Shown piece after piece: positions 1 to 15,439 of a DNA stretch of 64,000 bases; position 1 is the stretch's first letter; each line of letters opens with the position of its first letter. Below the pieces are notes generated by a model that saw nothing but the letters and a program-made list of their open reading frames with translations, searched no databases and was not told where the DNA came from. Source of the stretch: Kappaphycus alvarezii (taxonomy: Eukaryota > Rhodophyta > Florideophyceae > Gigartinales > Solieriaceae); NCBI GenBank assembly GCA_002205965.3, contig NADL03000599.1, positions 2,976,001 through 3,040,000 of the forward strand, read 5' to 3'. A program made the position numbers and the translations under genes.

Positions 1-3000
1 ATGCTACGAGGACCTATTTCACCCCCAAGATACAGTTGGATCAAATAAAAAAACTCCAAAGCGAATTTTTCGCATTAAAATTAATATCTTGACGTGCATT
101 CGGATAAAAAGAAGGTACATTTTCTTCTGAGTATTTGCAAAATATTCGTAACCATCAAAAAACGCTCTCTCAAATGAAATTATTTTATAACCTTAATTCA
201 AACTCGTTTTGTAGGCTGTTATTTTTTGCATGGGAGCAATTAGCATCAGTTCTGATCTGAAATTTATCCTATTGCTATTAAAATATAACTTTAAGGATTA
301 TTTTATCTAACTTTTCATCCAAAATTAGTGCTCAATTTTTATGATTCTTTTAAACGATATGTATATCTCTCACCATATCCATATCATAAAGTTTCTGTAT
401 ACGCTGGAAACATGGAATCAAGTCAAAATTTTCGCTTTTTATTCTTCAGCTTTTAGAAACACGTACACTTATTTCCTTTCGGTGTCCAGGGCTTGAAACG
501 GAATCGGCCTATTATTCAATTTTCGAGTATAGTAGTAAATCTCTGGAAAGAGAACAAACAAATTTTGGTTGATCGAGTCAGTAAATTACAGTAAATCGTT
601 GGCTCTCAGCTGCATCTAAGTTGAGTGATATTAATGCTCGCTATTCGTGAAGCGGAATTGCTCAATGTAATGGCTTAATATGCACATACACGGGATATTT
701 AAATTACGATTTTGTTGTTACATTTTGTGTTTCTATATGAAACCTATTCACTTCTATGTTTTCTGCTTCCCGCCCTCACTTACTTTCAATAAATCGTCCC
801 GCCGCATTAAAGAGTCAAACCTATTAAATTATAAACAATAAAAGCTCTTAGGCTGATTATTTACTACTTGAGTTGCTATTGCTGTCCTCAAGTAGGTTTA
901 CTAACGATGTTGTGTGATGTTTAGAGTCTAATTGTGGATTGAAGTCCATTTCTCTTCCCTTTTATAATTGTAATCGAAACCGCTCACTGCTCGAATAAAT
1001 ACGCCTCAATCATGTATTTTTATTATTTTTGAAATCAATAGTTGGCTCGGAATCTTCGCTTTCAGAGCTGAAAATTTTCTTCCTTCGCCTAAATAAATCA
1101 TTGTTTTTATGGATTTTAAATTACTACAGACAATCTTACCACATGAATGACAAATTGCGGGAAAACATTGAATCTCCAGTTGATTAACTACCTGAGCCCT
1201 TAGATCTCAGGACAAAGAATAAGATGCAGAAGGATCGGATATAATGGAAAAAGTAACATCAACATTCAGGTCTATGAAAACATGTTAATTATCCAACAAA
1301 TTGCCAAGTTTTTTACAAAGATCGATACTAATCTATTAAATGTCGTTTATTTCTGATAAGTCTTTAAAGAAAATGAAACCAAAGTATCTGAAACGTAATT
1401 AGGCAATGGTTTGGAACAAAAATTACTTTAATTTTCACTTCAATATTTTCCTAGGACTAGATTAATAATTTTATTGCTTTTAAAGCTTATTTTTTAACGT
1501 GTTCTAGCCCCTAGGTAGTTTACTCAACTAGACAACTTCTCAGAGTCCTCTTCTTTATCTTTTGGCATCAGTACCTAAAATTGAAAAAATAAATGTTACA
1601 CTTGGAGACAATTGGAGCCCTTATAAAATATTTCACCTACTTCTTTTTCTGAGGTATCATTTGATAAACATTTAACGCTCTCGTGAATGTTCATTTCATT
1701 ACCAGGAGAATTTATTGACTCCCAGAATTAAACGATTAACATCTCCAAAAGAAATAAATATGGCAATACCAGCTTCACCATTTAATGTTTTAATATTAGT
1801 TTTTTTCTAAACAATATTCTTTTTTCTTTACAAAATATATTTACTTGATTTTTCTTGTCAGAGATCTATAAACCATTTGAATTGAAGGTCCTATTATTTT
1901 TACAATTAAATAAACTTTTCAAAAATGAAAGTTTCTTTTTGTGTAACTTAATATTTCTCCCAATTATCGCCACCAATTTCTCTCTATATATATATTTTTA
2001 TATTACTCAAAGTTATTCGCATCAAATTTTTGGTACTTTTACTAATAAAAATGAAAACCAGGTTTCATCTAGCGAGTCTGCCCTTAGATCACAAAATGCA
2101 CCACAGTTTTACAAAATATTCAACTAGTATAGAAAATGATATCCTTCAAGTACATCATGCGCACAATTCGCGCTCTTTGAATGCTCTGAATGAATTTGGT
2201 AACATAAATTTCTGTCGGTATACTTTTTCTATTTTTCCATTTGCCTGTTTTGAGTTTGCAATTTTTAGTCAATTTATATCAAGTTGACGCTTCTCAAAAG
2301 TATTAAACGCGTACTTTTCGCATTAGGGAAGCATTAAAAGTTGTAAAGAGAAAGTTTTGAATGTATGATGAGCCTTTTATCCTGAAAAAAGCTGTTGTAC
2401 GGCAAAATTAAGCAGGACCTGGTAATATAATCAGGCAGCACTTGTGTTACTGGCACCTAATTCAGTATGAGAATCTTCTGAGACGACTTTCTTCCAGATT
2501 TAAATCTGATGATAGAAAGTCTGAGTGTAATTTGATAGTAGATTAAGCAGCAAGAATATTTTTTAACTGTGAAATTATTTTAAAACTCGCTTAAATCATT
2601 GGGGGTGGAGAGTTTGTAGATTATGAACAATTGAGAGAGAATTTCGCAATAAATGAGAAATCGATATGAAAAACTCATCACGATACCATTTGATTTCTTG
2701 AAAACAATTTAAATTTGTAACTTTTAGGTAGTCAATTACTGCAGCAGTATCATAATAAAGGAAAAACTCGTTACCATTTCACTTGGCTCCTCAGTTGTGT
2801 TTCAGATCCTCCCCCGGATCAAGACTTCATTTGCGACGAAATTCATGATATATAGCGTGCGGCTAAAAATATGAAGTCCTGCTAGGAATTTAACGGGATT
2901 CACAAATTCAATATACTAGCAGAGAAAATAAATTCAATATTGTTTGAAAATAAATACTGATCTGATTTAAGATACTAAGGCATGATAGCTCCTTATTTAC

Positions 3001-6000
3001 TAGATTCTTTGAAAACTTTGGTGACTTAGGTAACATTGCAAGCTTTCTATCCAACAAATGGTATTCTAAAGGAGTAAAGCAGTTCAATAACTGAACAGGA
3101 AAGGAAACCAGATAAAAGTGAAGCTACGCTAACTCTTAATTAGCAAAAGCTAGTAAGGAGGTGCTTAATAGTGGTCATGAAGAGCAATTACATAAAACTA
3201 TTGTAGGTATATTAGAGACAGAAATATGTCGAAAGCAGACATAAAAAATAGAAGTGAATGACTCGAGAAAAATATCAAAAAGCCCGATTCAATTCACTAA
3301 ACGATCACTACTGGAATCATTCACACTGAGGTAGATATAACAAGAGATTAAAGAGAGACCCAGAGGTTCCTGGAAAAGATGAACCTTTGAAGCATTCAGA
3401 GAGTTTTGATATCGTAAACTGCGTTAAAATATTTTGAAACATGACTTATTGCGCTACTTGGAGGAGTTACAGAGTAAATAAGGGCAAAATTATACTGTTT
3501 ACTGTTAGATAAAAAGCGGTTGAGAAGGCATTAATTATTATTGAAGGCAGAATCGCTGAAAAATATCATTATGTGGGCGATAGACGGCAAAAGGATCATT
3601 GTATTATATAGTATTCAGCAAATTCTATAATTGCATCACCTAAGATAAGGAGCATTTCTGTGAATTATATTAGCTCCGTACTACGTACTGTTTCTTTAAG
3701 TTTTTAAGCCTAGAATTGAAATGGATCCTAGTTGAAAACATACGTAATGAAATTCAGACATCTCTGATACTAGAGAGAGGTACCGCTGAAGTAAGCATGA
3801 CTAGAATAGATCGTTAATATCCGCCAAATTTCAGATAGATAAATGAAATCCAATTTCACTAAGATAAAAGAAGTTCATGCGATATTCAAGGCTTTAGTTA
3901 CCGTACAGTTGGGTATTAATTACTCTTATGCGTAATTTGATGTCTTTACTCACATGATTGAACGATTGTATGAGTGTTAAAAATCGTGGGACTTGAAAAT
4001 ACAGTTAAATGGGGTAACCATATATTGTGAAGACCAAGAGTTGGAATTTGATAGTATTTTCAACAGAACTAGAGCACTAATGAAACACAGTTGGAGGCAC
4101 TTTCTCTAACATTCTCTTCCTTTTATTTGATATTTCATCATATCTCATGTAATGTCCATACGTTAAAATACACTTTCACGTAGGTTTTGAATTTAACTCT
4201 AACAAACTGGGTGCCTCAAGATAAGTAGACTCCATTTATGTGAAACCTTTAAGTCGTCTGTCTTGGTTCTACAACCTTCCAGAGCAAGAATAAAACCATA
4301 ATTTCAACTGTTACCAAGCCCTGTTCTATTTCGATTCATTTTTTATGAATCTTTGTCACCCTTTTTATTCACTATCAAATATGTTCCTTTTTTTCCTTTT
4401 TCCTTTATCTCAATGCATCTATCATGATTCACTCTCATGTTCACCGCATTGATATATGAAAATATCTTCCTTTTTTTATGGTGTTTAAAATTATAGACCT
4501 TCAAATACCCTTAGACCCGCTCATTCAAGTACTTACTTCTGAGAAGGCCTGGGTGTCTCATTTTGGAACGTATAAAACTTTGGTATCACGTCTGGATCGA
4601 AGTTAATTTTTAAACTTTCAGAAGTGTGTTATCAATTGCTCATTGTTTTCTCTGCTTGGAATATTTAGAAATATACATTTCCCCTCTACTTTTGGTGTAT
4701 TGTTTCTACTGAAGACTCTAAGAAACCAAATCTTAAAAATTGTTGATGCCTCCTTTCTTTACATCTCATAAAACAGCTATTAATGGTTTTACTCAAAATA
4801 ATTATACCGTTTCAACAGTTTTCATCTTTGTGTTACTTGCTTATGTCAGTTTCACAGCTTTTTACATAATTAAAACATAAAGTTAATATGTAAAAACTCA
4901 TTGGAGTTCCTGTGTTTTTTCTCCAACACTTCTTAAAACAAACTTTCTCGGCGTTTTCTTTTCCAATTATTCCTTCAATCACAATCTGGACCCATTGAGA
5001 CTACTCTCGAGTATAATTTATTCGATTTATTCTTTGGTTTGGTTTTCTGAATTCTAAACACGAGTTAACTGATTGCAATTTCATGTGAGCTCAGATATAT
5101 AATTTCTTCAGCCCTAAAAATTTTGTTTATTCATTATTATAGATCACTGAAAATTAAACAAAATATTTATTCTTGTCGGAACAAGATTTAGAGAGGTTCT
5201 GAAGAATCTTGATATCAGAGAACTAATGATGCTTAATTGAATAATCTTCTCTTTCGTTGTAGAGTTAATGTTTTGGAGTATCCTCTACAAAAACTCTCGA
5301 CTAATCTTATTTATAACAAGTACAGCGCTAAAGAAAATCAAACTCCTTTCAGGGCTCATTACAATCATAATTGTTTACCAGCATACAAAAAGGCCTAGTG
5401 CGAAATCTAATTTTTATTGTAGTTGGCGTTAAAAATAAGTTCAGAATCTATTTCCCTTTGGACAATTCTGATGTGGAATTGAAATGGAGAAAAGTATAGT
5501 CGCAGAAGGTTGCGATTACTGATTTTTTAAATTAATTTATAGGATTTTAGTGCACTAAAATTAATTTCAATCTTTTCTGGTTTTCAGATCGTACTCCACC
5601 CATATCCGAATCAAAGTACTTTTATATTATTTCCTTTCATTTTTCTAGCTAAATTGTTCCTAAAAATCAAATTTAACATGATATGGTGATAAATGTTCAA
5701 ATCGAGTCGCAAGGTAATCAGATATCACTAGATATCGACTGCAATGGACTTTTATGAAAATGTCTCATCAAAAAGATCAGATAAAGCTCGAGAATATCTT
5801 ACTTATGTGTGGGGGCATAATATTTCTGTATGATAAATTTTTTGTACAAATTGAATAGTTACATAGATTCGCTATTTAAATTTCTCATCAAATACTGCAG
5901 AATACTGTTCATGATAGCGTTCGCCTGTTTGAGGCTCTCAGTCATCTCTTTTTGTAGCTCATGTATTTTTTATTATCACAGTGAAGGTGCAATGTATGTA

Positions 6001-9000
6001 GGGTCACCCTTTTCCTATCAAGGTATAAAATAAGGAAAGATTCGATTGCTACTATCCAAAAGAAGATTTGGAAACCAATTTGCGACATCATCGAATTACA
6101 CAAGACTCTAAACAGTGTCTTTGTATACATATGGAATGAAAGCACCGGGGTGCTCTGAAAAAATCCAAACACATGAATTTGACTCCCATATCATCCATAA
6201 TCGGGGGAACTATTATGTAAAATGATCTCAGCATCGAGTATATTTATATTGCTATGGAAATCCTCGAAATGGAATATATGGTATTGTTTTTTGACAAAAA
6301 ATTTCGCATATTCAGAGAAGGGGACATCCTTGATATAATTTTGAAAAATAACTTGCATCTAAGCAAAAAATAACGCTTGCAGTGGTACTATAGTATCCTT
6401 TCAGGACCAAAAACGATCACCAGCACCGATAATCAACACTAACAGACGTCGCTCATAAACTTCTACAGAAACCTCACCAGTCAAATAAACGCGGAAAACC
6501 CGGTTTTGTAAAGACTTACTTCATCTCGGCGCCAGATGACCATCACCTGCTCTCATTCTTGACACGTATTTGCTGCAAATTTTATCATACACGATGAAAT
6601 TGACGAAAGGGATAAACAATCAGGTGTCATATCTCCTTTTTCAGCGCCTTGAGCAATACAACAGGACTTTTTTCAGTTCAAGAATGGTTTACTTCCTCCT
6701 TCTTTTTACTAAATGGACCTCAAAATCAAATCAGAACTACACTACATCAAATATACGCTCATAACTCATTGGCTATTAGTTTTCACCTTCTCATCTACAA
6801 TTTTTTTGAGTTCTATTACATCTTCTTGATAACTCGCTTACATTATAATGCTCTGATATTGCGACGCAAAGGTGACTTTGCATAGCTTTCAAATTTGGAA
6901 TGAAACATTCGCTAAATATTACAAATGGTCTCTGTCATATACACTTATTTTCGGCTCTGCAAAGCTCGTAATTGAACCAGATTACGACAACGCGTCAACA
7001 TTACCATAAATCGGAATTAACACCCATAGTTTCGAATACTCTACTATATTGGATAAATTTATTGAAATAACTAAGCCTGCATTTAAGCTATAGATGAATG
7101 CATACTTAAGCTGTATCAGACACCAATTATCTCGCCAACGATTGTCAGATGTACGTGCGTCCTTAATTGGATATTATGAGCAGCTTTGTCATTAAATGCG
7201 GTATAATGTAAGAAAGGGATGAGAAATAATATATTTTTTTCATCATGAACTTTGATAACACAACCGAGCTTTAATGCAAAAGAGATAAATAATTTGTTCA
7301 CCTAACCTTCCATACATTATTGACTTACTTGTCTTTTGGCTCCAACCCTCTCCTATTCTAGTAAACTCCAAGCACTTCATGTCACATATTAATGAGAGTT
7401 CTAATGAACAGGTAGGGACCAGTGATTAGCTATTAAATTATTACATAATACTGTACTTTCAAGTATTCAAAATTTTTTCAAAAAATACTCCAAGAAGAAA
7501 TTGCGTTCTGTTTTAATAAATTAGCTACCTGACTTGAAAAAAATTTGAATAACTCTTTTCTCTCATGAAGTATTGATTCAATCAATGATGGTGAACCTTT
7601 CAAACGATGGCAAGAACTTCATAAAGACCAAAATCTCTATCGCAACATCAAAATTACACATAATGAGATCTTTTATACCCTTCTCAAGCTATTTTTTGAT
7701 ACCACATAACTTTTCTCAGAAACTCCTGCACTGAACCAAGATGGCAAGTGATATAAGCCTAGATTGATTTATTCCATGCCCCTTGCAGGCTTCGGATTAG
7801 AACCAACTCGAAGCTCTACAAACGCATATACTAATACACGTTATTGGTAAGTGTTGCCAATGAATAAACACAAAAGCTTCAATATATGCCTCAAGAACCC
7901 TTAATAGTGGTGCAATTCTTTCAGAGTACAAATCAAACCTTTTCTGATATGGACGCGTAAAACTAGTCATATTTATTATGTAAGTTTTGAATGAATATGT
8001 AAAGGTTGCATAGCTTCAAAAATTATTCTAGTTATTCTGATGTAAGGTGACTTCTCCAATAAAGATACTTTTTTGTCAGAAGAGTTTTCCAAACAGAAAA
8101 TTTTGAATACCAATGAAGCAGATTGAAAAAATTAATCCTTTTACTGGCAAAATACTTGCACCTGAAATTCTGCTTCAATGGCTCATATTCGACAAAATTT
8201 GGTATCAAAACTCTTTGCCATGGGTTTTTATCTTTTAAAAAGTACATTATCAATTTAGGGAAAAAATCTATCTACATTTTTGCCCTCAAAGGACGCAAAA
8301 TTAATAAAGCGCTCGTGAAAATACGAAAATTTTAAAAGTTGAACTAATGTGATAAGTAAGGTGGCTGTTCGAAGTAAGAGCTGATCTAATTCCCAATCTT
8401 TTTTGAGATTAGTATTATATTTTTCAAAATAAGACAAAGGGGAGTTTAATATAGAGATGTTACTGAAGCGGTACACCCAGTCATCCTTGACAGGGAAGCA
8501 TTGGCTTTTGCTGAAATTTTTCTACATACCTCTGCATAAGTCAATGAAACATCAACTTTCGTCTCCAAGTGATGTTTATTGAGAGCAGCTCCGAGGCGGT
8601 ATGACAAAAATGTAGAAAAGGCCTACTTTTGAATCGATAAAAACGAAATTGAACCAAAGGGGAGGCTATTGACGTTACGGACCGTAAAATATGGAACGAA
8701 AATGGAAAGTGAAAGAGAACCGGGAGAGGGAAAAGTTACGTTCATGTTTTATGAAGCAATCAGTATCAAACCTGCAAAGGCAAGTGAAATATCTCAAAAA
8801 GTTATTCCATTTTAATTTAAAAAAGAAAAAAAATCATTATGTGCACTAATTAAGCTTGGAAACCTCGAAAAGCTGAGATAAAGCATGGACTTCACAGTTG
8901 CTCCCTATCCTCAACAGTTATTCGTTGTAATATCTGCAAGTATGACATCACCAGTAAATTATTTCAATACATGAGCATTAAAAAGCGGGGTGAAAAGCGG

Positions 9001-12000
9001 GGATTCCTTTGTCCATAGAACTCATTGGAATCCTTGCATAGAAACACTGATAAGATAGAACAAGCAGCTGCAGAAAATAATAGTTTTGCGTAAAGCACTT
9101 CGGTGATGTTTCCCTCATATTCTACAGATACATGAAATAAGTGATGCCAAGCATTCAGAGACGTATGGACAGAAATTATCGGGAATATATTGTAGCCCGA
9201 CTAATGACATGTTGAATAAGTAAAATTTCTTACGTATTAATTGTAGCGGAGCTAATTTTAATTTGGCAAAAAGATGGTGAACTCGCCTTTCAACTCGTTT
9301 AAATTCGAATTGAAAATAATGAGACCGTTGAAGACCAACACCTTTAGGAGATGAATATAGAGAAAAAAGTAGGAACTAAGTTCAGCATTAAAGAAATTTC
9401 CGGTCTTACGAAGGCCTTCTGCTCCTTCAACCTATCAATGAATACAGATTATAATAAAAGGGCGATAGGATTCCTTACACATATATTAGCTATCTGTTTA
9501 CGGATTATTCGAAGCAAGAGAATTGTTTTGTATAGATTCATCGCTTAAAATCAGCTACTGCAGCACACACACTGATTTTTTGGGAACATGAAGAACACAT
9601 ACAATCGCTTACGTTACAAAGGATGGGACTGGGAATACGAAAAGGTAGGTAGAGGGAGACTAAAATACGAACTTACCCCTTTCAAAGTGCAGAATACAAT
9701 AAAAGATAGAAAACATCATTTAAAAAAACAATTTACGAAAGCACAAAGGTAAGTGGTAGAAATGTTTCGAGACGTTCAGTTCATCTCATGGATGACGCAG
9801 AGTATTTGTTGCAAAATTCTGCAGTTTCGAAAAGCAAATTCCAAAATTTTACTCCAGAGACTAAAAATTAAAGCTTTCCGAGTACTTGTGGATTGTTGAA
9901 AAATACTTTAAATGCAATCGAAAGTCAAATAAATAAAGAGCACCGTGTATGACACTTGAAATGAAAATTGTTCCCACTACGAGCATTATAAAGGCTGGAA
10001 TGACATTATTTAGATAAACAAGCCCATCGAAAACCTTGAATTCTTGTTTTTGGCTTTCAGGTCCATTGGACATACGTTTCAGAAGTTTCCTAATTTAGAA
10101 ACCTTTACAATTCAGAGGGATATTAAAAATGCTGATCTACTCATTAGAAATAGCACCGAGTTAGCGGTGAAAATTTGCACTTCCAAGAAACAACATTATG
10201 AAATTGAAGAATAAAGAATTGATATAGATGTGGCTGGGGATTATGTTGATCACAATAATGGCGATAATTTTTTTTGCATTCAGTATTCATAGGCTCCATT
10301 TCTTCTACCCACTAATGATTCATCTCTTACTTCGACTTCATTTCAGAATTGTTCATTTACATGGCCTTGATGGTGCTTTCCGTAATAACTTTTCGGGTTC
10401 AAATCGTAGTCATTCAAAAAATCTACAGCAACGGTGTTGTCCAACGAAGCATGTCTTACGGCTGTTCCTATAGTAGCCTTATGACATAGTCTTGCCGAGT
10501 TCTTTCTCCTTCCCATCACCCTTAATGCACATACCTGCCTCCTGTATCGGGAAAAAGCCGTTTACATCTCTAATCAGTAAAGCATCCAAATTCGTTCCCA
10601 TTTTCATTCCCCAAAATACTCGAAAAATGCCACTAATCACAATACCTACTCAACCCAGAGTCTTTCATGGGACATTTATATGCACCTTAGTTCATATTTC
10701 CTTTAGAGCGGATAGTTGCTTTATTTCGCAAAAAAATTACCCTGACTTTCGGCAAATACCAGTAATAGTCCGTTGATTCCACTTCGAAGACAGAAATCAT
10801 GATATTAAGATGAAAATTGACAACGAAATTCACTTCCATAGAGAATGTGATCAAAATACTGGTTATTTGTTGCCAGAATTGAGCTTTCCTTTTTTCTGCA
10901 TTCATAGACTCTGAACCGGCTTAGCATATGATTAGACCTCCCTATGACAGCATATCTTATCCAGTGGACGTTATAATACTTTTGTTTCCGTTTTATGGTT
11001 TTTTTCTTGTTATTACCTATCCTTTTTCAGCAGATATGGTATTGTACAAAGAGTGCAGTTTCTATCAACTGCCAATCACTATTAATCGTTGTACTGCATA
11101 TTAATCCGAGTGGGACACATGGCGTGCGATCCGGACAACTCTAAACCAAACTTAGACCTGATATTGTCGCAAATGGCTGCCATTTATCGTGCAAAATGTC
11201 GATCTTACTCATCTCTAACCTAGATACTTATTTCTTGGTTGATTATGGCTTACTTATCAGTCCGGGGCAGATAGTACTAACCCACTTGAATATGATTTAT
11301 ACCTGCCCAACCAGTTGTTCTGAATAGACATCCACCCTGGTGTTGGCTCTGATATTTAATCCAAAGATTCGCCTCTGCAAATCCTTTTTAACGGAAACTT
11401 TTGCTTAAGCAACGTTTATTATGCCAGTTTCCTCCCTCTTTTGCCTTCTCTAACCCCATATTATAATAACCCTTTTATGGTTCTTCCATGACATTTACTC
11501 ACCACTGGCTCCTTGGATTTCTGCGTCTACATACAAATAGGAACTTTAAGGTTGTAGTTGCTGACTACAACCTTATATCCAAAGTAGATTCTCAGCGCTA
11601 CTGACTCGCTGTTTATCGCCCTTAATTTGGTTTCGTACCCGGCGTGTCCTCGGTTCTTTTGATCTAATTATTCGCAAGGATTTAACATTATAGTAACATC
11701 CATCTGGCGAAGTAATCTTCTCCGCTCTCCAAACCCAACTTCTCGTCGCCATCGGCGAATTGTGTTACTGCATCGCAGATTGATTTAAGAGAAAGAGGGA
11801 CAGCGCGCACCCTTTGAGTCTTTGTCAGTTTTCTTTGTTTTCTTATTTTCCGGCAGGATCCTGTAACTTCAAGAAAACACCTGCGTAACTCGCATTACAC
11901 TATAGCGGGGCTTACCAATAATCCTGGGTGAATATTGTAAATAAAGGAAAGACAAAAAAACTATTCAAATGGAAAGACTAACAGAAGATACTTTCGAGGA

Positions 12001-12500
12001 CATAAATATATCTATACTCCTCAAAGCTACTATCGTCGGGATCAGAAATAAACAGCGCATGCATAATATACACTCTTTTCATATGATTCCATTTAAATTC
12101 CCTCGGACGGCTCAGAATGGTAAGTAAACTCCGCAAAAATATGCAGATCCTCATTCCAATCCAGTATCCTCAATTGCGATTATTTTCCTAATAAGAATCC
12201 TGAATCTCTAGTAAATCCTCTAAAAATGACGCCCATGCAACAACTCGGACCTTCAGAATATTATACTGCAGTGGCTCTCGTAGGTCGACGGACTCATGCA
12301 ACTGCTCTTGTACCCCCTACTTTCCCTATGAAGCTTCTAAAATGTGACCGGCAATCCACTATCTAGATTGTTGGGGTTAAATCATGCCTCTGTAGTCCTC
12401 TAAGCCTGTGCGTCCGTGCTAAAGAAAGCCAAGGCCATTAATACACCCTTTTCTGCCGCTGCTATTTCCGAAAGAAGCTAAAAATTCAGGTTATGTATCC
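1..12500. other. AT-rich region without recognisable genes
   Basis: No open frame in this stretch has a protein-like composition or a motif that I recognise. The short frames present are rich in Phe, Ile, Leu, Ser and Tyr, as expected from random AT-rich DNA. I saw no rRNA, no convincing tRNA cloverleaf, no CRISPR array and no long tandem repeat. Short exons of an intron-rich host gene could be hidden here and would not be visible without expression data. From about 11 to 12.5 kb the sequence is slightly less AT-rich and may be older element debris leading into the copia remnant, but I could not assign it. Confidence 0.6.
11547..11575. repeat. Perfect 12-bp inverted repeat (hairpin)
   Basis: TAAGGTTGTAGT and its exact reverse complement ACTACAACCTTA flank a 5-nt loop (TGCTG). 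No T-run follows, so it is not an obvious terminator. It lies in non-coding DNA and could be a structured RNA element or chance. Confidence 0.6.
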
Positions 12501-12739
12501 TTTTCAATCGGAAAAGGGCATAATATTACTCAGTATTCACGAAAAATGAGGAAACTATTGCCATTGAACGTAAATCCAGTCTACAAGGACAAATTGATAC
12601 AAGGAAAGGTGCCCGTACTGACTCTCGTGCACAAAGAAAATTCATCTGCTATACACAAGCCGCCGATAATTTATATATACTTTAATCAAATTCAAGCTGA
12701 ATATCAGCCGAAACTTAAACAAGTTCGGGAAAACGTCCA

Positions 12740-14960
12740 ATGTGGTTTAGGGTCGATGACTACTCAACCCCAAATGCTTACATCTCTTATGCAGCTCCAA
12801 GAGATTTCGTGAAATCGGATACCAAATTTTTACTAGGAATTGACATAATAGAAGAGCCACAGATGTATTTCATCAATACTAAAAATAATTTGAATCACTT
12901 TGTCCTCAAACGGAAAATGCCTCCCGGTCGAAACAATACCATGCGTGCTTCAAATGCAACAGAAGTAAAGTTAATTTCAACCATAATGAGCCGACAAAAA
13001 CTTCATTGGTGATTAAATTTCACTGCCACATATAAGCCATTCAATATTCTCAAAGAGCTCGTTTAGAAAAGTTTGACGCTAAAAAACCAAGTCTAGAAGA
13101 ATTGTCCCAACGTCCTGGCCCAACTCCTGTTCGATTTAAAGTGCCATCGCAACGTACATATGACATAGTGTTCGGGGAATAATTCCACCAGATTTCGTGT
13201 TTCAGATTGATCTTTTAAGCATCTGACAAGAGAAAGAGATATTTCGTGAACTACGGGAAGATATTATCGACCCCTCCGAATTAAATACTTCTCTATTTTT
13301 GTAAACCCACCTTGACACCATTTCGTTCTACATAAAACCCACCTAAATAAGCTTTCTTTTCACTCTACAGAAAATCATCGATTCTAACGATCCCTCTACT
13401 GTCGATTTGGTGAGTCTTTCATTACATTAATTTTGAAACCTTCATCTACTAAACGGGTTTAAAATCTTTCTGTATTTAGATATTTAAGTTCTTGTTTGGC
13501 GCTAGAACTATCTTTTACTCCTTACTGCCTATTTTCGGTTAAGCAAAGCGAAAGAAAATTACGGGAATCATTAAATGCTGCACATTGAAAATAATATGCA
13601 ATGATGATGTACCGCATAATGCCAAATTTCCAGACGGAAATTTTGTGCTCTCTATCATAAATCTGGCACTGGTAGCGAATTCTTGAATGCTACGTTTGCT
13701 GCCCAAACACAGCTATAAGTGAAATTTTTTGCTAATTAAATTAGAATTTCTCGCCAACATTTAGTTCAGATATTAGTCGGATTTTTATCTACTTTTGATT
13801 TCAAGTTATTTCTAACGGACTTTATGCAACAAAGCACAGAGTCTCTGATACATATTTATTTGAAATCGCAAAAATTGTTTGAGCTTTGCAATAATGCAAT
13901 GATGAAGCTTTTAAATCACTGTATGGAGTTTGAAAGCTTGATTAATGGAGTCAAACCATCGAAAATTATCTCCGATCTTATATATGAATAGAATAAACTC
14001 CTTGGATACCATTCTCCTCTAAGATGTTTCGTAAGAAATTCTTTGGTATTTGCATGACTACGATCAACGATTTATTTTAACCCATAAATGAAATCATTGA
14101 AAAGAATTCAAGAAATAAACGAAAGTGGCCAAAGGTTTAAACAAATTGATTACGCAAATACTCAATTCTCTGGAGTGCAGATTAAGATAAAAGCTTTTAC
14201 ATTCGAAGAAGATCAATAAAAATACATTAAAAGACATAAAGTGCTCTTTTAATGCTCTGTTAATGCCTTAAAAATTACAAAAATGCTAAATTAGCTTGAT
14301 ATTATTACATGAGCCCGTATATTTCATCGAAAGTCTCCCAAACAGCTCAAGTTACTGAATATGTACTCAAAAAGGATCCATAAAGCACTTCTTGTTGTCA
14401 AGTACTCGTTGTCAATTATGTGCCAAGTGTTGTTAAAAATAACAATTATATCCGACCAAAGTTACCAAAGCTTGCCATCAACTCATTTCACCTACAAATT
14501 TATTCAGACGCATCGTTTGCGACAAGTATTGAAGATCCTCACGGATTGGTAACATTATATCTTTTCCGAGAAAAACTTGCCACTTCCATCAACCTCTGTG
14601 CCGGACATTTCATAAGTCTAAACATGTTACTAGATCTGTTCTGGTTATTGAACTTAAGACACTAGGTAATGATACTGATATGCCTTACTCTTTGAAACAT
14701 GGCTTACGAGGAATGCTCTTACGACCTGCCCCTATCACCATGTTTACGAATACCTTGTATCTTTTTGATGTTACCTCTAGAGTAACTATGACTGCTAAAA
14801 CGCGTCTCATAGTTGATATTGCTACCACGAAGGGTTCTTACAAGTTAAAAGAACCTCAGAAACATCAATAAGCTCTCTGAATTTTATTTCTGTGACGCGT
14901 TGACTAAATTCGAAAGCGATTTTATCATCCAAAGAATCATTAGGGATGGTTGAGTAAGCC
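12740..14960 (+). pseudogene. Decayed Ty1/copia polyprotein (copia-1): protease, integrase start and RNase H remnants
   Basis: Fragments in shifting plus-strand frames follow copia order. At 12.78-12.95 kb a frame contains KFLLGIDIIEEPQMYFINT, like the C-terminal part of a copia protease. At 13.08-13.19 kb LEELSQRPGP followed by RFKVPSQRTYDIVFGE resembles the GAG-pre-integrase to integrase junction. At about 14.35 kb AQVTEYVLKKD fits the RT to RNase H linker. At 14.48-14.56 kb HLQIYSDASFAT carries the first RNase H aspartate, and 14.74-14.85 kb holds MFTNTLYLFDVTSR and LIVDIATTKGSY, the rest of RNase H. DALTKF near 14.91 kb is the usual copia C-terminal landmark. Many stops and frameshifts separate these pieces, and no LTR was found. 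Family resemblance is to a copia lineage I associate with fungi and oomycetes, recalled and not searched. The RNase H end is the most secure part; the RT core is hardly recognisable. Confidence 0.6.
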
Positions 14961-15439
14961 ATCCAGTCGAACAGTGAATTGACAGATCAAGAAATATTTG
15001 TTTTGAATTAAAAACGAACAGGAATGGTGGGAATGTTCGAACTACAAATATTGCCCAGATCAAGTGACAGAAATTGGCTATTTACCTACATTACTTCCAA
15101 TTAATTACATACGCATGATCCTGCCACGAATGTAGGGAGAATTAGCATTCTTATGTTAAGTTTACTGCGCTCTATGACATCAGCTGGTCTAATTTATACA
15201 ACAGACGCTTCCCGCGGGCAGGGAATTCTACAATATAAAATTCGGGATGTTTTTAAATCTCGCACACAATCACCATATCATCAAGAACAAAAAACACCCC
15301 AAACAGAAAGTTTTGGTATTCAGCAGTAAATTCTCAAGCTACTTTGGCACAATGTAAGTGTGCTCACCCATTCCAAGTACTCTGTGCAGCACTTCGGCCT
15401 TATCCCAATGTACTTCAGAAAGCCGAAATATATTCAAAA

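Noticed and set aside
10228..10473. Hydrophobic frame resembling a small membrane protein
   Set aside because: AT-rich DNA readily gives Phe/Ile/Leu-rich frames; there is no supporting context.
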